DNA of 39,868 nucleotides, taken from the IMG/VR virus record IMGVR_UViG_3300037258_001207, positions 1 to 39,868 of that record; one strand, written 5' to 3'. The position numbers and the translations under genes are program-made. Positions within the stretch are counted from its first letter, which is position 1. Each line of letters opens with the position of its first letter. Positions 13,414-21,865 of this stretch are shown here, one piece after another. Origin of the DNA: a virus. Under the pieces are notes generated by a model. It worked only from the letters and a program-made list of their open reading frames with translations, made no database searches and was not told the origin of the DNA.

Positions 13414-13773
13414 ATGCCAATAGCAGCAAAGCATCCATGCGCATCTACCGGCTGCCATAGCCTAGCGACCGGGCGGTACTGTGGAGCATGCAAAGCAAAG
13501 GGCAAAGGTCGAGAGACACGCAAGTCTTCAACTCAGCGAGGGTATGGCTATCGCTGGCAGAAGGCGGCGGCGGCATATTTGAAGGCGCACCCGATCGCAG
13601 TCGATTGGTTCGAGTCGCATGATGGTCGATTGTTCGCCGCCGAGCTGGTTGATCACATTGTTCCTCATCGTGGCGATATGAAGCTCTTTTGGGACCCGAA
13701 TAACTGGCAGGGTCTCACGAAGGCCGATCATGATCGAAAGACGGCTACGGAAGACGGTGGATTTGGAAGATAA
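13414..13773 (+). CDS. HNH endonuclease of the packaging module
   Basis: A 119-residue protein typical of the HNH endonucleases placed before terminase genes in HK97-like phages. An N-terminal zinc cluster (HPCASTGCHSLA, RYCGACK) is followed by RGYGYRWQK. The HNH core is AELVDHIVPHRGDMKLFWDP, then NNWQGLTKADHDRKTATEDG, with the catalytic DH (DHIVPH), the central Asn (NNWQ) and the H of KADHDRKT. It is known to assist cohesive-end cleavage by terminase in HK97. The neighbouring cos-like DNA and terminase genes fit that role. Confidence 0.85.
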   Translation: MPIAAKHPCASTGCHSLATGRYCGACKAKGKGRETRKSSTQRGYGYRWQKAAAAYLKAHPIAVDWFESHDGRLFAAELVDHIVPHRGDMKLFWDPNNWQGLTKADHDRKTATEDGGFGR

Positions 13774-13791
13774 GATCAATGGAATCAATAC

Positions 13792-13836
13792 GTAGGGGTA
13801 GGGGGTCAAATCTCTGGCGACCTCCGTCCCTAGACC
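13792..13836 (+). other. Candidate cos region between HNH and TerS
   Basis: A 247-base gap without a gene separates HNH from TerS (13774-14020). It opens with a G-rich stretch (TAGGGGTAGGGGGTC), then tctctggcgacctcc, then GTCCCTAGACC. TAGGG (13799-13803) and CCCTA (13828-13832) form an inverted pair. A G-run followed by a ctctggcgacctccgtccc-like core is a familiar sight in this position in HNH-TerS-TerL phages and probably marks cos. The exact cut site cannot be read from one sequence. The rest of the gap holds no recognised element. Confidence 0.5.
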
Positions 13837-14020
13837 GTCTCAGCGTGCAATTTGTGCATCTCCAAAACCCAAGTTTCGGCATGTTTGAGCTGTGAAAGTG
13901 TCGTCAATCAAGCGCATTCACGATGGCGCTTCCGTGATGCATAGCCGCCCGTTGGAGGGCCTCGTGATGATCGAATCAGCCCGGAAGGGTTCTCAGTCGC
14001 CGTAAGACCTGGACGCAATT

Positions 14021-14485
14021 ATGGGACGCCCCCGCAAACCGACGGCAGAGCTCGAGCGCATCGGCGCTTTTGAGAAGCATCCGGAGCGTAAGGCGGATCG
14101 TGCGAACGAGCCAAAGCCTGAAGGTCCGATTGGCACGCCGCCGGCGGAGTTCCTCATCGAGTTTCCGAACTCTGGATATTTGAAGTCGACTAGACTTCTC
14201 GCGCTTTGGAACGAGCTCATCGAACTTGCACCTCCTGGTGTGCTCACGTCTGCTGACCGCTGGCATGTCGAGATTGTTTGCAGGCTGATGGAGAAGCAGC
14301 GCTACGGGCATCTCAAGGGTACCGAATTGTCGCAGCTCAGCATGCTCCTCGGAAAGATGGGGCTCAACCCGGCCGATCGCTCGAAGGTGAGCATCGTGCC
14401 ACTGGGAGGAACCACCCCGCATGCCCCGAGCGACAACAGGTTCCAAAAGATCGCGGAAGAAACTGCCGGCGCTCGACCCAATTGA
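14021..14485 (+). CDS. terS: Terminase small subunit, P27 family
   Basis: A 154-residue protein with the family's typical opening, MGRPRKPTAELERIGAFEKH, followed by an arginine/glutamate-rich stretch and a helical region (LWNELIELAPPGVLTSADRW). The C-terminal half (LSQLSMLLGKMGLNPADRSK) matches TerS oligomerisation helices. It recognises phage DNA for packaging and loads TerL. Its C-terminal 65 bases overlap the TerL gene in another frame. Confidence 0.9.
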   Translation: MGRPRKPTAELERIGAFEKHPERKADRANEPKPEGPIGTPPAEFLIEFPNSGYLKSTRLLALWNELIELAPPGVLTSADRWHVEIVCRLMEKQRYGHLKGTELSQLSMLLGKMGLNPADRSKVSIVPLGGTTPHAPSDNRFQKIAEETAGARPN

Positions 14486-16187
14486 GCTGACCTATGCGCA
14501 ACGGGCGGAGAAGTATGCAAGGGAGATCTGCAGTAAGAACATTCTGGCGTGTAAGGAAGTACGCCAGGCGTGCAAGCGTCATCTCGATGATCTGAAGGCG
14601 AGCCGGCGGGCGAACTATCGCTGGCGTTTCGACGCAGCGAAGGCGAACCGCTTCTGCGATTTCTTCGAAGGACTGCCGCACGTCAAGGATGACTTCCTTG
14701 GCCACGCTGGGCGGCGAGAGACGATCCGGCTCAGCGAATGGCAGATCTTCATCTTCTGCTGCATCTTCGGATGGGTAGATAAGAAAACCGGCTATCGCCG
14801 CTTCACGGAGGCCTACCTCGAGGTCCCGCGCAAGAATGGCAAAACGCCGATGGCCGCCGGCACTGGACTCTTCATGCTTTGCGCCGATGGCGAGTATGGA
14901 GCCGAAGTATTTGCCGGCGCGACCACGAAAGAGCAGGCGGGTGAAGTTTTCCGCGCTGCGATGTTGATGGCGCAGAAGACTCCTCAGCTTCGCGAGGCCT
15001 TCGGCATCTGGTGCAATGCGGCGAGCATTGTCATTTCAAAGACCGCGAGTACCTTCAGGGCATTGAAGGCGAATCCGGGTGATGGGCCGTCACCGAGCTG
15101 CGTTATTGCCGATGAGGTTCATCAGCTCAAAAGCATTTATCTCCTGAGCTGGGCGCGGAATGGCATGGTTGGTAAGCGCCAGGCGCTGCTGATGGAGATC
15201 ACGACAGCTGGAACGGATCTTAGCTCGGCATGCTATGACAAGCATCTCGAGGTGCAGCAGGTCCTCGCGGGACTTCGCGTTAATGAGCGGCTCTTCGGCA
15301 TCATCTTCACGGTCGATGAGGGGGTTGACTGGAAATCGAAAAAAGCGCTGCTGATGGCGAATCCCAATTATGGGGTGTCAGTGAATCCGGAGGTGATCGA
15401 CCACGATCAGTTCCAGGCGACGCAGAGCGCGACGCAGCAGAATGACTTCAAGACGAAGAACCTCAATATCTGGGGTGGCGCGGACTCGCCCTGGATGAAC
15501 ATGGTGAAGTTCGCGGCGTGCGCGGATCTTGGGCTCAGGATTGAGAACTTCGCCGGCGATGCCTGTGTACAGGCGGCCGATCTGGCCTCTCGGACAGATA
15601 CGACGTCCACAGTTCGGCTCTTCAAGAGAACCTTGGCGGATGGCGATCACTTCTATTGCTTCAGTCGGCATTATCTGAACGAGGAGACGATTCAGGACAA
15701 GCGCAACACGCATTACCAAAATTGGGTCGAGCGCGGTTATCTGATCCAGACGCCGGGCAACGTGACGTCGTATAGCAAGGTCAACGAGGACCTGGCCGCG
15801 GACTCGACGGCGCTGAACCTTCGCGAGTTGGTCTTCGATCCGTTCCACGCCGCGGCGTTGGTGCAGTTCCTGCAGGAGCGCGATGACTGGAATCAAAGCG
15901 TCGAGATTGTCGAGATCAAGCAGACGGTTGAGAATATGTCGCCCCCAATGAAAGAGCTTGAGGCGATCGTTCTCAGCGGCCGCTTTCACTATGATGGCAA
16001 TCCCGTTTTGAAGTGGATGGTCGCAAACACCGTCTGCCATCGCGATCGCAAAGAGAATATTTACCCGGTACGCAACCGGGTGCAGAACAAGATCGACGGC
16101 ACGATCGCGCTGATCATGGCCGTAGCGCGTTTGATGGCGCAGCCCGGGGATCCATATACAGACCCCGACAAGATGGGATGGGTATGA
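14421..16187 (+). CDS. terL: Terminase large subunit, HK97-like
   Basis: A 588-residue packaging ATPase and nuclease. Walker A is VPRKNGKT (residues 135-142), Walker B with catalytic Glu is CVIADE (227-232), and the coupling motif is TTAGTD (261-266). The nuclease domain begins with ADLASRTD around 386-393 and ends with NKIDGTIALIMAVARL. Size and order match the Terminase_1 family. GGGAGGA about 10 bases before 14421 supports the start inside terS. It cuts concatemers and pumps DNA through the portal. Confidence 0.95.
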   Translation: MPRATTGSKRSRKKLPALDPIELTYAQRAEKYAREICSKNILACKEVRQACKRHLDDLKASRRANYRWRFDAAKANRFCDFFEGLPHVKDDFLGHAGRRETIRLSEWQIFIFCCIFGWVDKKTGYRRFTEAYLEVPRKNGKTPMAAGTGLFMLCADGEYGAEVFAGATTKEQAGEVFRAAMLMAQKTPQLREAFGIWCNAASIVISKTASTFRALKANPGDGPSPSCVIADEVHQLKSIYLLSWARNGMVGKRQALLMEITTAGTDLSSACYDKHLEVQQVLAGLRVNERLFGIIFTVDEGVDWKSKKALLMANPNYGVSVNPEVIDHDQFQATQSATQQNDFKTKNLNIWGGADSPWMNMVKFAACADLGLRIENFAGDACVQAADLASRTDTTSTVRLFKRTLADGDHFYCFSRHYLNEETIQDKRNTHYQNWVERGYLIQTPGNVTSYSKVNEDLAADSTALNLRELVFDPFHAAALVQFLQERDDWNQSVEIVEIKQTVENMSPPMKELEAIVLSGRFHYDGNPVLKWMVANTVCHRDRKENIYPVRNRVQNKIDGTIALIMAVARLMAQPGDPYTDPDKMGWV

Positions 16188-16360
16188 ACGAAAAGCTGCT
16201 GAAAGGCATTCCGGAGATCGGCTTCATCGCCGGACTCTGCCTCTTCGATTTCGGTCTCCGCCAGATCTATCGGCCACTCGGATTTATCATCGGCGGCCTG
16301 ATGCTTGCCGGCTGCTGTTTCTTCCTGGTCTATGACCGCATTCGCCGCGGAGGCAAATAG
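16184..16360 (+). CDS. Small two-span membrane protein between TerL and portal
   Basis: A 58-residue protein with two hydrophobic stretches (GFIAGLCLFDFGL and FIIGGLMLAGCCFFLVY) and a basic end (DRIRRGGK). The ATG at 16184 overlaps the TerL stop, and its stop overlaps the portal GTG. Small membrane genes occur in this position in related phages; function is unknown. Confidence 0.6.
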   Translation: MNEKLLKGIPEIGFIAGLCLFDFGLRQIYRPLGFIIGGLMLAGCCFFLVYDRIRRGGK

Positions 16361-18051
16361 TGGGACTGATCGAGAGCATCAGTCGCGGCGCTCTCGGCTT
16401 GCGCGCAGATGTCAGCGGTACGCCGGCGCCCTGGGACGATTACTGGTATAACCCGCTTGGCAATGCATCCGCATCGGGGATGAGGGTTACCGAGACATCG
16501 GCGAAGCGCGATGCTACAGTTCTCGCTTGCGTGGGCGTCATCGGCCGCAACCTCGGCATGATGCCTTGCAAGATCTATACCGAGGCTCCAGACGGTTCGA
16601 AGAAGGCCGTCGATCATCATCCGCTCTATGACGTCCTTTACAGTCGGCCGAACGATCAGCAGACAGCGTTCGAGTTCAAGCAGATGATGCAGGGACATCT
16701 TGAGCTCCGCGGCAATGCTTATGCGGAGATTCTGCCAGGGCCGCGCGGCGCGGTTGATCAACTCATCCCGATGCACCCGGACCGCGTGCATGTGGAGCGC
16801 ATTAAGCCGAGCGGCAGGCTGCGCTATGTATACAACGATCCGAACACCGATCGAACGCGCAACCTGGTGCAGGAGGAGGTCTTTCACCTTCGTAACTTCA
16901 GCGATAACGGCGCCGTAGGCCAGTCGACGATCGCGATGGCTACGGATCTGATCGGGCTCTCCCTTGCGCAGCAGGATTATAGCGCGCGTTTCCTTAAGAA
17001 CGATGCGCGGCCGCCTTTCGTTTTCGAGGGCATCAATTTCAAGACGAAAGAGGATGAGGAGCGCTTCCGAAATAAATGGCAGCAGGGACAGGTCGGCGCG
17101 AACCGCGGCAAGGCGGGAATGCTTCCACCTGGCATCACGATCAAGGAACTCGGCGTCAAGCCGATCGATCAGCAGCTCATCGATGCTGAGAAGTTTTCGC
17201 GCATCAAGATCTGCAGCATCTTCGGCGTGCCTCCGCACCTGATCGGCGAAACGGAGAAGACAGCCACCTATGCCAGCGTCGAGCAGTTCAATATCATGTA
17301 CGCGACGCATTGCATCCTACCGCGCTTGGTGCTGTGGGAGCAGGCTATCCAGCGCGACCTGCTCACGTCGACGAAGTATTTCGCGAAGTTCTCGATGTCC
17401 GCGCTGCTGCGCGGTGATACAGCTAGCCGCTTCACGGCCTATACGCAGGCCATCGGTTACGGCTGGATGAGCCAGGACGATGTCCGTATGCTCGAAGATC
17501 TGAATCCGCTGCCCAATGGCACCGGGCGCCGTTACTGGCGGCTTGGCACGCTTGTCGCTCTCGATGAGGCTCCCGCGCCGCGCGCATTGCCGGTGGCCGC
17601 GCAGCCGAACGAGACAGACGACGAGGACGAGCAGGATGACGAGAGCGCCGGCGACGGCGAGCAGGCGAAGAGCGAGCCCGTCATCAAGCTTGGCGACGGC
17701 TCCATTCTGCCTCCGGAGGTTACGCGCGAGCGTCTGAAGGTGCTGGCCGCGGCCGCGGCCGATCGCTGTGTCCGCAAGGAGGTTGCGGCGTTGCGCAAAA
17801 TGGTCGAGCGGAACGCAAACGCCTATCAGCTCGAGGAGTTCTATTCCTCGCACCTGGAATTCATCGGCGAAGTCCTCCGGCTCGATGCCGCAGAGCTCGT
17901 GCCGGCGCGCCAGGCACATTTTGAACGCGCCAACCAGCTGGGCGCCTATCTGGACGCCGGCGAGCGGTCGGCGGCATATGATTTCATCGATCGCTTCGCG
18001 GCGACCGAATCTATCTGGCTTGCAACCCTCGCGGTAGGAGGAGTGAATTGA
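16360..18051 (+). CDS. Portal protein, HK97 family
   Basis: A 563-residue portal. Recognisable regions: VTETSAKRDATVLACVGVIG, LPCKIY-like (MPCKIYTEAPDG), HPLYDVLYSRPNDQQTAFEF, LELRGNAYAEILPG, VFHLRNFS, and IKICSIFGVPPHLIGETEK followed by TYASVEQFN. It forms the dodecameric DNA gate at the capsid vertex. The last about 160 residues extend beyond a minimal portal, with an acidic linker (TDDEDEQDDESAGDGEQ) and a helical C-terminal domain. The GTG start has GGAGG just upstream and overlaps the stop before it. Confidence 0.95.
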   Translation: MGLIESISRGALGLRADVSGTPAPWDDYWYNPLGNASASGMRVTETSAKRDATVLACVGVIGRNLGMMPCKIYTEAPDGSKKAVDHHPLYDVLYSRPNDQQTAFEFKQMMQGHLELRGNAYAEILPGPRGAVDQLIPMHPDRVHVERIKPSGRLRYVYNDPNTDRTRNLVQEEVFHLRNFSDNGAVGQSTIAMATDLIGLSLAQQDYSARFLKNDARPPFVFEGINFKTKEDEERFRNKWQQGQVGANRGKAGMLPPGITIKELGVKPIDQQLIDAEKFSRIKICSIFGVPPHLIGETEKTATYASVEQFNIMYATHCILPRLVLWEQAIQRDLLTSTKYFAKFSMSALLRGDTASRFTAYTQAIGYGWMSQDDVRMLEDLNPLPNGTGRRYWRLGTLVALDEAPAPRALPVAAQPNETDDEDEQDDESAGDGEQAKSEPVIKLGDGSILPPEVTRERLKVLAAAAADRCVRKEVAALRKMVERNANAYQLEEFYSSHLEFIGEVLRLDAAELVPARQAHFERANQLGAYLDAGERSAAYDFIDRFAATESIWLATLAVGGVN

Positions 18052-18223
18052 AAAGCAACGATATTGAATTGAAAAACCTTGTCTTCCATCCGGTTCCATT
18101 AATTGGAGGCGATTTAGCGTTCTGCGATGCGATGAAATTTCAAGCCGAAGAAATCGCGAAAATCTTTGGTGTCTCCCTGCAGCAGATCGGCCTCATGGAT
18201 ATGGGAGGAAAGAATTGAAAAGC
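18045..18223 (+). repeat. 12-bp direct repeat bounding the portal-like fragment
   Basis: GAATTGAAAAGC occurs at 18045-18056 and again at 18212-18223, with a near copy GAATTGAAAAAC at 18066-18077. Removing one unit (167 bases) would join the portal stop directly to the TTG start of the protease gene in a functional stop-start overlap. This is what an insertion or duplication by recombination at short repeats would leave. Confidence 0.6.
18048..18218 (+). CDS. Portal-like fragment gene, 56 aa
   Basis: A 56-codon frame from a TTG that overlaps the portal stop (18048-18051), ending in a TGA that overlaps the TTG of the protease gene. The product contains MKFQAEEIAKIFGVSLQQIG, which resembles the portal segment ending IFGVPPHLIG and, even more, the KFQxEEIARIFGVPPHxIG stretch of other HK97-type portals. 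It is more AT-rich than both neighbours. It is bounded by a 12-bp direct repeat. It could be a remnant inserted from another phage's portal gene or a small retained protein. Confidence 0.6.
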   Translation: MKSNDIELKNLVFHPVPLIGGDLAFCDAMKFQAEEIAKIFGVSLQQIGLMDMGGKN

Positions 18224-19351
18224 TATCAGCACATCAGGCAGGCTGTGGCAGGTAAGCTCTGGTATATCCATGAGCAGAAGATGAACGAGATCCTCACGTT
18301 CCTGGAGTTAAAGTTCAATGGCGGCATGGCGTCGGCTGAGACGATTACTGCCATCCGCGCTGCGAACGAGATTCGCGCGGCCCGCACGCAGACAGTCTCT
18401 GCCGCGAGCTCCGGTTCGGTGGCTGTGATTCCTATTTACGGCTTGATCATGCATCGAGGCAGCATGATGGATGACATGTCGGGCCCGCAGGGCACTTCTA
18501 CCGAAAAGCTGATGCAGCAGATCCGCCAGGCTGCAGCAGATCCCAACGTGCGCGCGATTGTGTTGGACGTGGATTCACCGGGCGGTGGAACAGACGGTGT
18601 CGACGAGCTCGCGACCGTGATCTATAACGCGCGAAAGCAGAAGAAGATCACCGCTGTTTCGAATTGTCTATGTGCCTCCGCTGCATACTATCTCGCTTCG
18701 CAGGCCTCTGAGATGGTTGTTAGTCCATCCTCCCTCACTGGCTCCATAGGCGTCTATTCTGTGCACGAAGATGACTCGCAGATGCTCGAAAACGAGGGCA
18801 TCAAGCTTACCCTCGTCAAGTTCGGCGAGAACAAGGCTGAAACGAGCAATGTCCAGCCTCTTAGCGATGACGCGCGGGCCCACATGCAAGAGATGGTCGA
18901 TACCTTCGGCACCGCGTTCGAGAAAGCGGTCGCCCGCGGCCGCGGCGTCAAGCAGGATGACGTTCACAATAAATTCGGCCAGGGCCGTGTGTTCGATGCG
19001 AAGAGGGCCGTCAAGCTGGGGATGGCCGATCGCGTTGGTACACTCGACGACGTGCTCGAAGGCTACGGAGTAAGTCGCAATGGCGGATCGCAGGCGTCGA
19101 CGCAGGCCTCCGCCAAGCCGGGCATGCGCGCCGACGACGGCGGGGGCGGCGACCCGACAAACGATGATCCTTACGCGAGCGATGGTGAATGCACCTGCGC
19201 CTGCGATGCCTGTGAGGATGATGACGATTGCGCAGCCTGCACCTGCGTCGACTGTGCTTGCGAGGGTTGCACCTGCGCGAGCGCGTCCGGCGCGAAGACT
19301 CGCGAGGCTCACGCGATGATGCGCCGCCAGTTGGAGATCGCGGCGCTTTAA
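18215..19351 (+). CDS. Prohead protease, S49 (SppA-like), with Cys-rich tail
   Basis: A 378-residue protein. The S49 core runs from VAVIPIYGLIMHRG (about 69) through AIVLDVDSPGGGTDGVDEL (114-132) to the catalytic serine in CASAAYYLAS (Ser155). It continues with GSIGVYSVHED, FGENKAET (Lys207, the likely catalytic lysine) and VFDAKRAVKLGMADRVGTLD. It should process the capsid scaffold or delta domain during head maturation. Residues 326-354 hold 11 cysteines among aspartates (CTCACDAC, CAACTC, CVDCACEGCTC), an unusual metallothionein-like tail. The TTG start has GGGAGGA 5 bases upstream; no good ATG is nearby. Confidence 0.9.
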   Translation: MKSYQHIRQAVAGKLWYIHEQKMNEILTFLELKFNGGMASAETITAIRAANEIRAARTQTVSAASSGSVAVIPIYGLIMHRGSMMDDMSGPQGTSTEKLMQQIRQAAADPNVRAIVLDVDSPGGGTDGVDELATVIYNARKQKKITAVSNCLCASAAYYLASQASEMVVSPSSLTGSIGVYSVHEDDSQMLENEGIKLTLVKFGENKAETSNVQPLSDDARAHMQEMVDTFGTAFEKAVARGRGVKQDDVHNKFGQGRVFDAKRAVKLGMADRVGTLDDVLEGYGVSRNGGSQASTQASAKPGMRADDGGGGDPTNDDPYASDGECTCACDACEDDDDCAACTCVDCACEGCTCASASGAKTREAHAMMRRQLEIAAL

Positions 19352-19466
19352 GAGTTTTCGTTTCAATCTTGGGAGCCGATGCTTCCTCAATATGTCGACG
19401 CGACCGGCCTAAGCCGGCGAGCGCCGACGTCCCCCCGTAATTCGTAACCGTCAAGGAGCCGATTCC

Positions 19467-20777
19467 ATGTTGAAAGCACTTCGCCAAAAGAAGGCGGATG
19501 CGCTCGCGAAGGCCAGTGCCATCTTTGGGGCAGCCAGCGCCGCAAGCCGTGATCTGACCGATGCCGAGCGTACCGAATATGACGCGCTCATGGCCTCCGT
19601 CACCACCCTCAACGCCGACATCAAGCGCGCCGAGCAGCTCGCCGATGAAGAGCGCAGCATCCCCAGCGCCAGCGCCCGCATCGCTGATGTTCACAACCGT
19701 GCCGAGGATAAACCATGGAACGGCATCGGTGATCAGCTACGCGCCCTGGCTAAGAGCACGGTGGCGATTCAGCAGGGTCGATCACATCTTGCGGATCCTC
19801 GCATCGTGGCGGCGCTGGGCAGCTCGGAGACCGTGCCGGCCGATGGCGGTTTCCTGGTCGAGCCGGAATACAATGCCGAATTGCTCGAGCGCATCTACAA
19901 CACTGGCGAAGTTGCGAAGCGCGTTAAGCGCATGAGCATGAACTCCGCGAGAATGGTCATTAACGCCGTCGATGAAGATAGCCGCGTCGACGGAAGCCGG
20001 TGGGGCGGAATCCTGTCTTACTGGCTCGCTGAAGCGCAGAACTACACCGGCACCAAGCCGAAGTTCCGCGAAGTTCAGCTGGTCGCCAACAAGCTCATCT
20101 CGCTCGTATATGCTACCGAGGAGCTGCTGGAAGACACGTCAATGCTGGAGAGCTACGTCGATGACATCGTCCCTCAGGAACTCTCGTTCCAGACCGACGC
20201 ATCAATCATCAATGGCACTGGCGCCGGGCAGCCGCTGGGCATCAACAACTCGCCGTCGACCATCGTCCAATCCTACGCTTCGGGTGAAGGCTCGGCCGGC
20301 ACCGGGCCTTCCACGACGGACGTCCTGAACATGTGGAGTCGGCTCTATGCGCCATATCGCAAGAATGCGGTGTGGTATATCAATCAGTCCATCGAACCCA
20401 GCTTATACCCGCTTACCTTGGGTTCGCCGTCGCTCGGTCAATACCTCATCTTCACGCCTCCTGGCATGAATGGGAATAACACCGGCTATGGTCTTCTCTT
20501 CGGCCGTCCGGTCATCCCGATCGAACAGTGCGCCGCGGTCGGAGTGCAGGGTGACATCATCCTTTTCGGCCCCGATGGTTATCTGCTCGCGCAGCGCAAC
20601 GAGGTCCGCGCCGATAGCTCCATTCATGTCGCGTTCCTCACCGGGGAAAAGGCATTCCGCTTCATGCTGCGCCTCGATGGGCAGCCGTGGTGGAAGAAGC
20701 CGCTGCAGCCCTACTACCCAATCGGTGGGACCGTGCCTCCGACGCTGTCTTCGACCGTCGTCCTGCAAACCCGGTAA
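19467..20777 (+). CDS. Major capsid protein, HK97 fold
   Basis: A 436-residue capsid protein. The first about 100 residues are a helical, charged segment (RDLTDAERTEYDALMASVTT) like the HK97 delta domain that is removed at maturation. The body begins at VPADGGFLVEPEYNAELLER and includes the spine/E-loop and P-domain hallmarks (WLAEAQNYTGTKPKFREVQL, ATEELLEDTSMLESYVDD, GTGAGQPLGI). The C-terminal region includes the A-domain (GPDGYLLAQRNEVRADSSIH). It sits after the protease as expected and has a strong site, AAGGAG, before the start. Whether it forms HK97-type crosslinks cannot be judged here. Confidence 0.93.
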   Translation: MLKALRQKKADALAKASAIFGAASAASRDLTDAERTEYDALMASVTTLNADIKRAEQLADEERSIPSASARIADVHNRAEDKPWNGIGDQLRALAKSTVAIQQGRSHLADPRIVAALGSSETVPADGGFLVEPEYNAELLERIYNTGEVAKRVKRMSMNSARMVINAVDEDSRVDGSRWGGILSYWLAEAQNYTGTKPKFREVQLVANKLISLVYATEELLEDTSMLESYVDDIVPQELSFQTDASIINGTGAGQPLGINNSPSTIVQSYASGEGSAGTGPSTTDVLNMWSRLYAPYRKNAVWYINQSIEPSLYPLTLGSPSLGQYLIFTPPGMNGNNTGYGLLFGRPVIPIEQCAAVGVQGDIILFGPDGYLLAQRNEVRADSSIHVAFLTGEKAFRFMLRLDGQPWWKKPLQPYYPIGGTVPPTLSSTVVLQTR

Positions 20778-20790
20778 CCCATCCCTGTTG

Positions 20791-20818
20791 TGAGACGGCG
20801 GATAAGTCCGCCGTCTCA
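20791..20818 (+). other. Perfect 12-bp hairpin after the capsid gene
   Basis: TGAGACGGCGGA (20791-20802), loop TAAG, TCCGCCGTCTCA (20807-20818). No T-run follows, so it is not a standard intrinsic terminator. It may act as an mRNA end-stabiliser or a weak attenuator after the very highly expressed capsid gene. Confidence 0.65.
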
Positions 20819-20868
20819 TGGCAGCTCACTTGTGTTTGCTCGGGTTCGCCCGGGAAAGGAAATGTTTT

Positions 20869-21369
20869 ATGAGCGCAAAAGGTTTCTGGGTAGCACAGGA
20901 AGGCCATGTCGCCAACCTGATTCCTCCGAAAAGCGAGAACACCGCGATCGCGGCGACTCGCTTCAGTCTGGCGCAGTACGATCACGCATCGATCATCCTG
21001 CAGCTCGGAGCTGCCGGCGGTCCGATCGGCGCCATCACCCTCAATGTGTATCTGGCGCAGACGGGAGGCAGCGGCGTCGCCATTCCCTATCGGCTGTTCA
21101 AGCAGGAGGCGTCTTCTGCGCCATTCGATGTGCTGAGCGGCATCGTCAATGAGGCGGCGACGGGTTATACGCCCGGCTCGGACGTGGCCAATGCGATGTA
21201 CGTCATCGAGCTCGACGCGGCCGACCTGCTGGTCGCGAACAACGGTACTTATGTCGAGCTGGATATCGCCGTGGGCAGCATGGGCACGACCGCGCAGCTG
21301 GTAGGCGCTCTCGCCATTCTGTCTGGAGGCCGCAATACCTCCGATCAGTCGCCCACCGCACAGCAGTAA
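20869..21369 (+). CDS. Probable capsid accessory/decoration protein
   Basis: A 166-residue, beta-rich protein of low charge (SIILQLGAAGGPIGAITLNV, YVIELDAADLLVANNGTYVE), starting at 20869 with AAGGA 8 bases upstream. It lies directly after the major capsid gene, where decoration or head-stabilising proteins are often encoded. I do not recognise the family by sequence, so the role rests on composition and position. Confidence 0.5.
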   Translation: MSAKGFWVAQEGHVANLIPPKSENTAIAATRFSLAQYDHASIILQLGAAGGPIGAITLNVYLAQTGGSGVAIPYRLFKQEASSAPFDVLSGIVNEAATGYTPGSDVANAMYVIELDAADLLVANNGTYVELDIAVGSMGTTAQLVGALAILSGGRNTSDQSPTAQQ

Positions 21370-21437
21370 GTAACCATCGGTAGTCGGGGCCGGTCTCGGC
21401 CGGCTCCGCTGCTGATCTGGTCGTATCGGGAGTAACC

Positions 21438-21647
21438 ATGCTTGTCAAAATGCTTGACGGTCGCTATGCCGGCGAGGTGCGCGATATCGAGAACGGCACC
21501 GCGCTCGAGCTCCTGCGTCTGGGGCGCGTTGCGCATGCCTTCAACGATGCAATTGCGACACCATCGCATCCCGTCGCGTCGGGAGGGGATGCATCGGCCG
21601 TCGAACCCGCGAAGGCCGTAAGGCATGGAAAGAAGGCTCGCAAGTGA
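21438..21647 (+). CDS. Small hypothetical head-module protein
   Basis: A 69-residue protein: MLVKMLDGRYAGEVRDIENG, then LELLRLGRVAHAF, and a basic tail (KAVRHGKKARK). It begins shortly after GGGAG (21428-21432). Small proteins with this opening occur in the head modules of related phages. Function is unknown. Its end overlaps the GTG of the next gene. Confidence 0.6.
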   Translation: MLVKMLDGRYAGEVRDIENGTALELLRLGRVAHAFNDAIATPSHPVASGGDASAVEPAKAVRHGKKARK

Positions 21648-21865
21648 ATCCCGGCGAATTCGAGAGCGCGATCCACACCGGCGACCATCTTAGGCAGACC
21701 GTTTCCGGGAAGATGTTCATGGTCAATCAGACCAGGTCGCCCGGCCTCTATATCGCCGTGGAGGTCGATCCGAAAACCAGAGAGAAGATCAATTCCGATC
21801 TCTTCGTTCTGAAGAACTCCGACGATCTGATTTTGCTGCCACGGGAAGGGATTCGCAGTAAATGA
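21644..21865 (+). CDS. Small hypothetical head-module protein
   Basis: A 73-residue protein from a GTG overlapping the previous stop. Beta-rich and charged (GKMFMVNQTRSPGLYIAVEV, DPKTREKINSDLFVLKNSD). No family is recognised. It overlaps the connector gene by 4 bases. Confidence 0.6.
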   Translation: MNPGEFESAIHTGDHLRQTVSGKMFMVNQTRSPGLYIAVEVDPKTREKINSDLFVLKNSDDLILLPREGIRSK

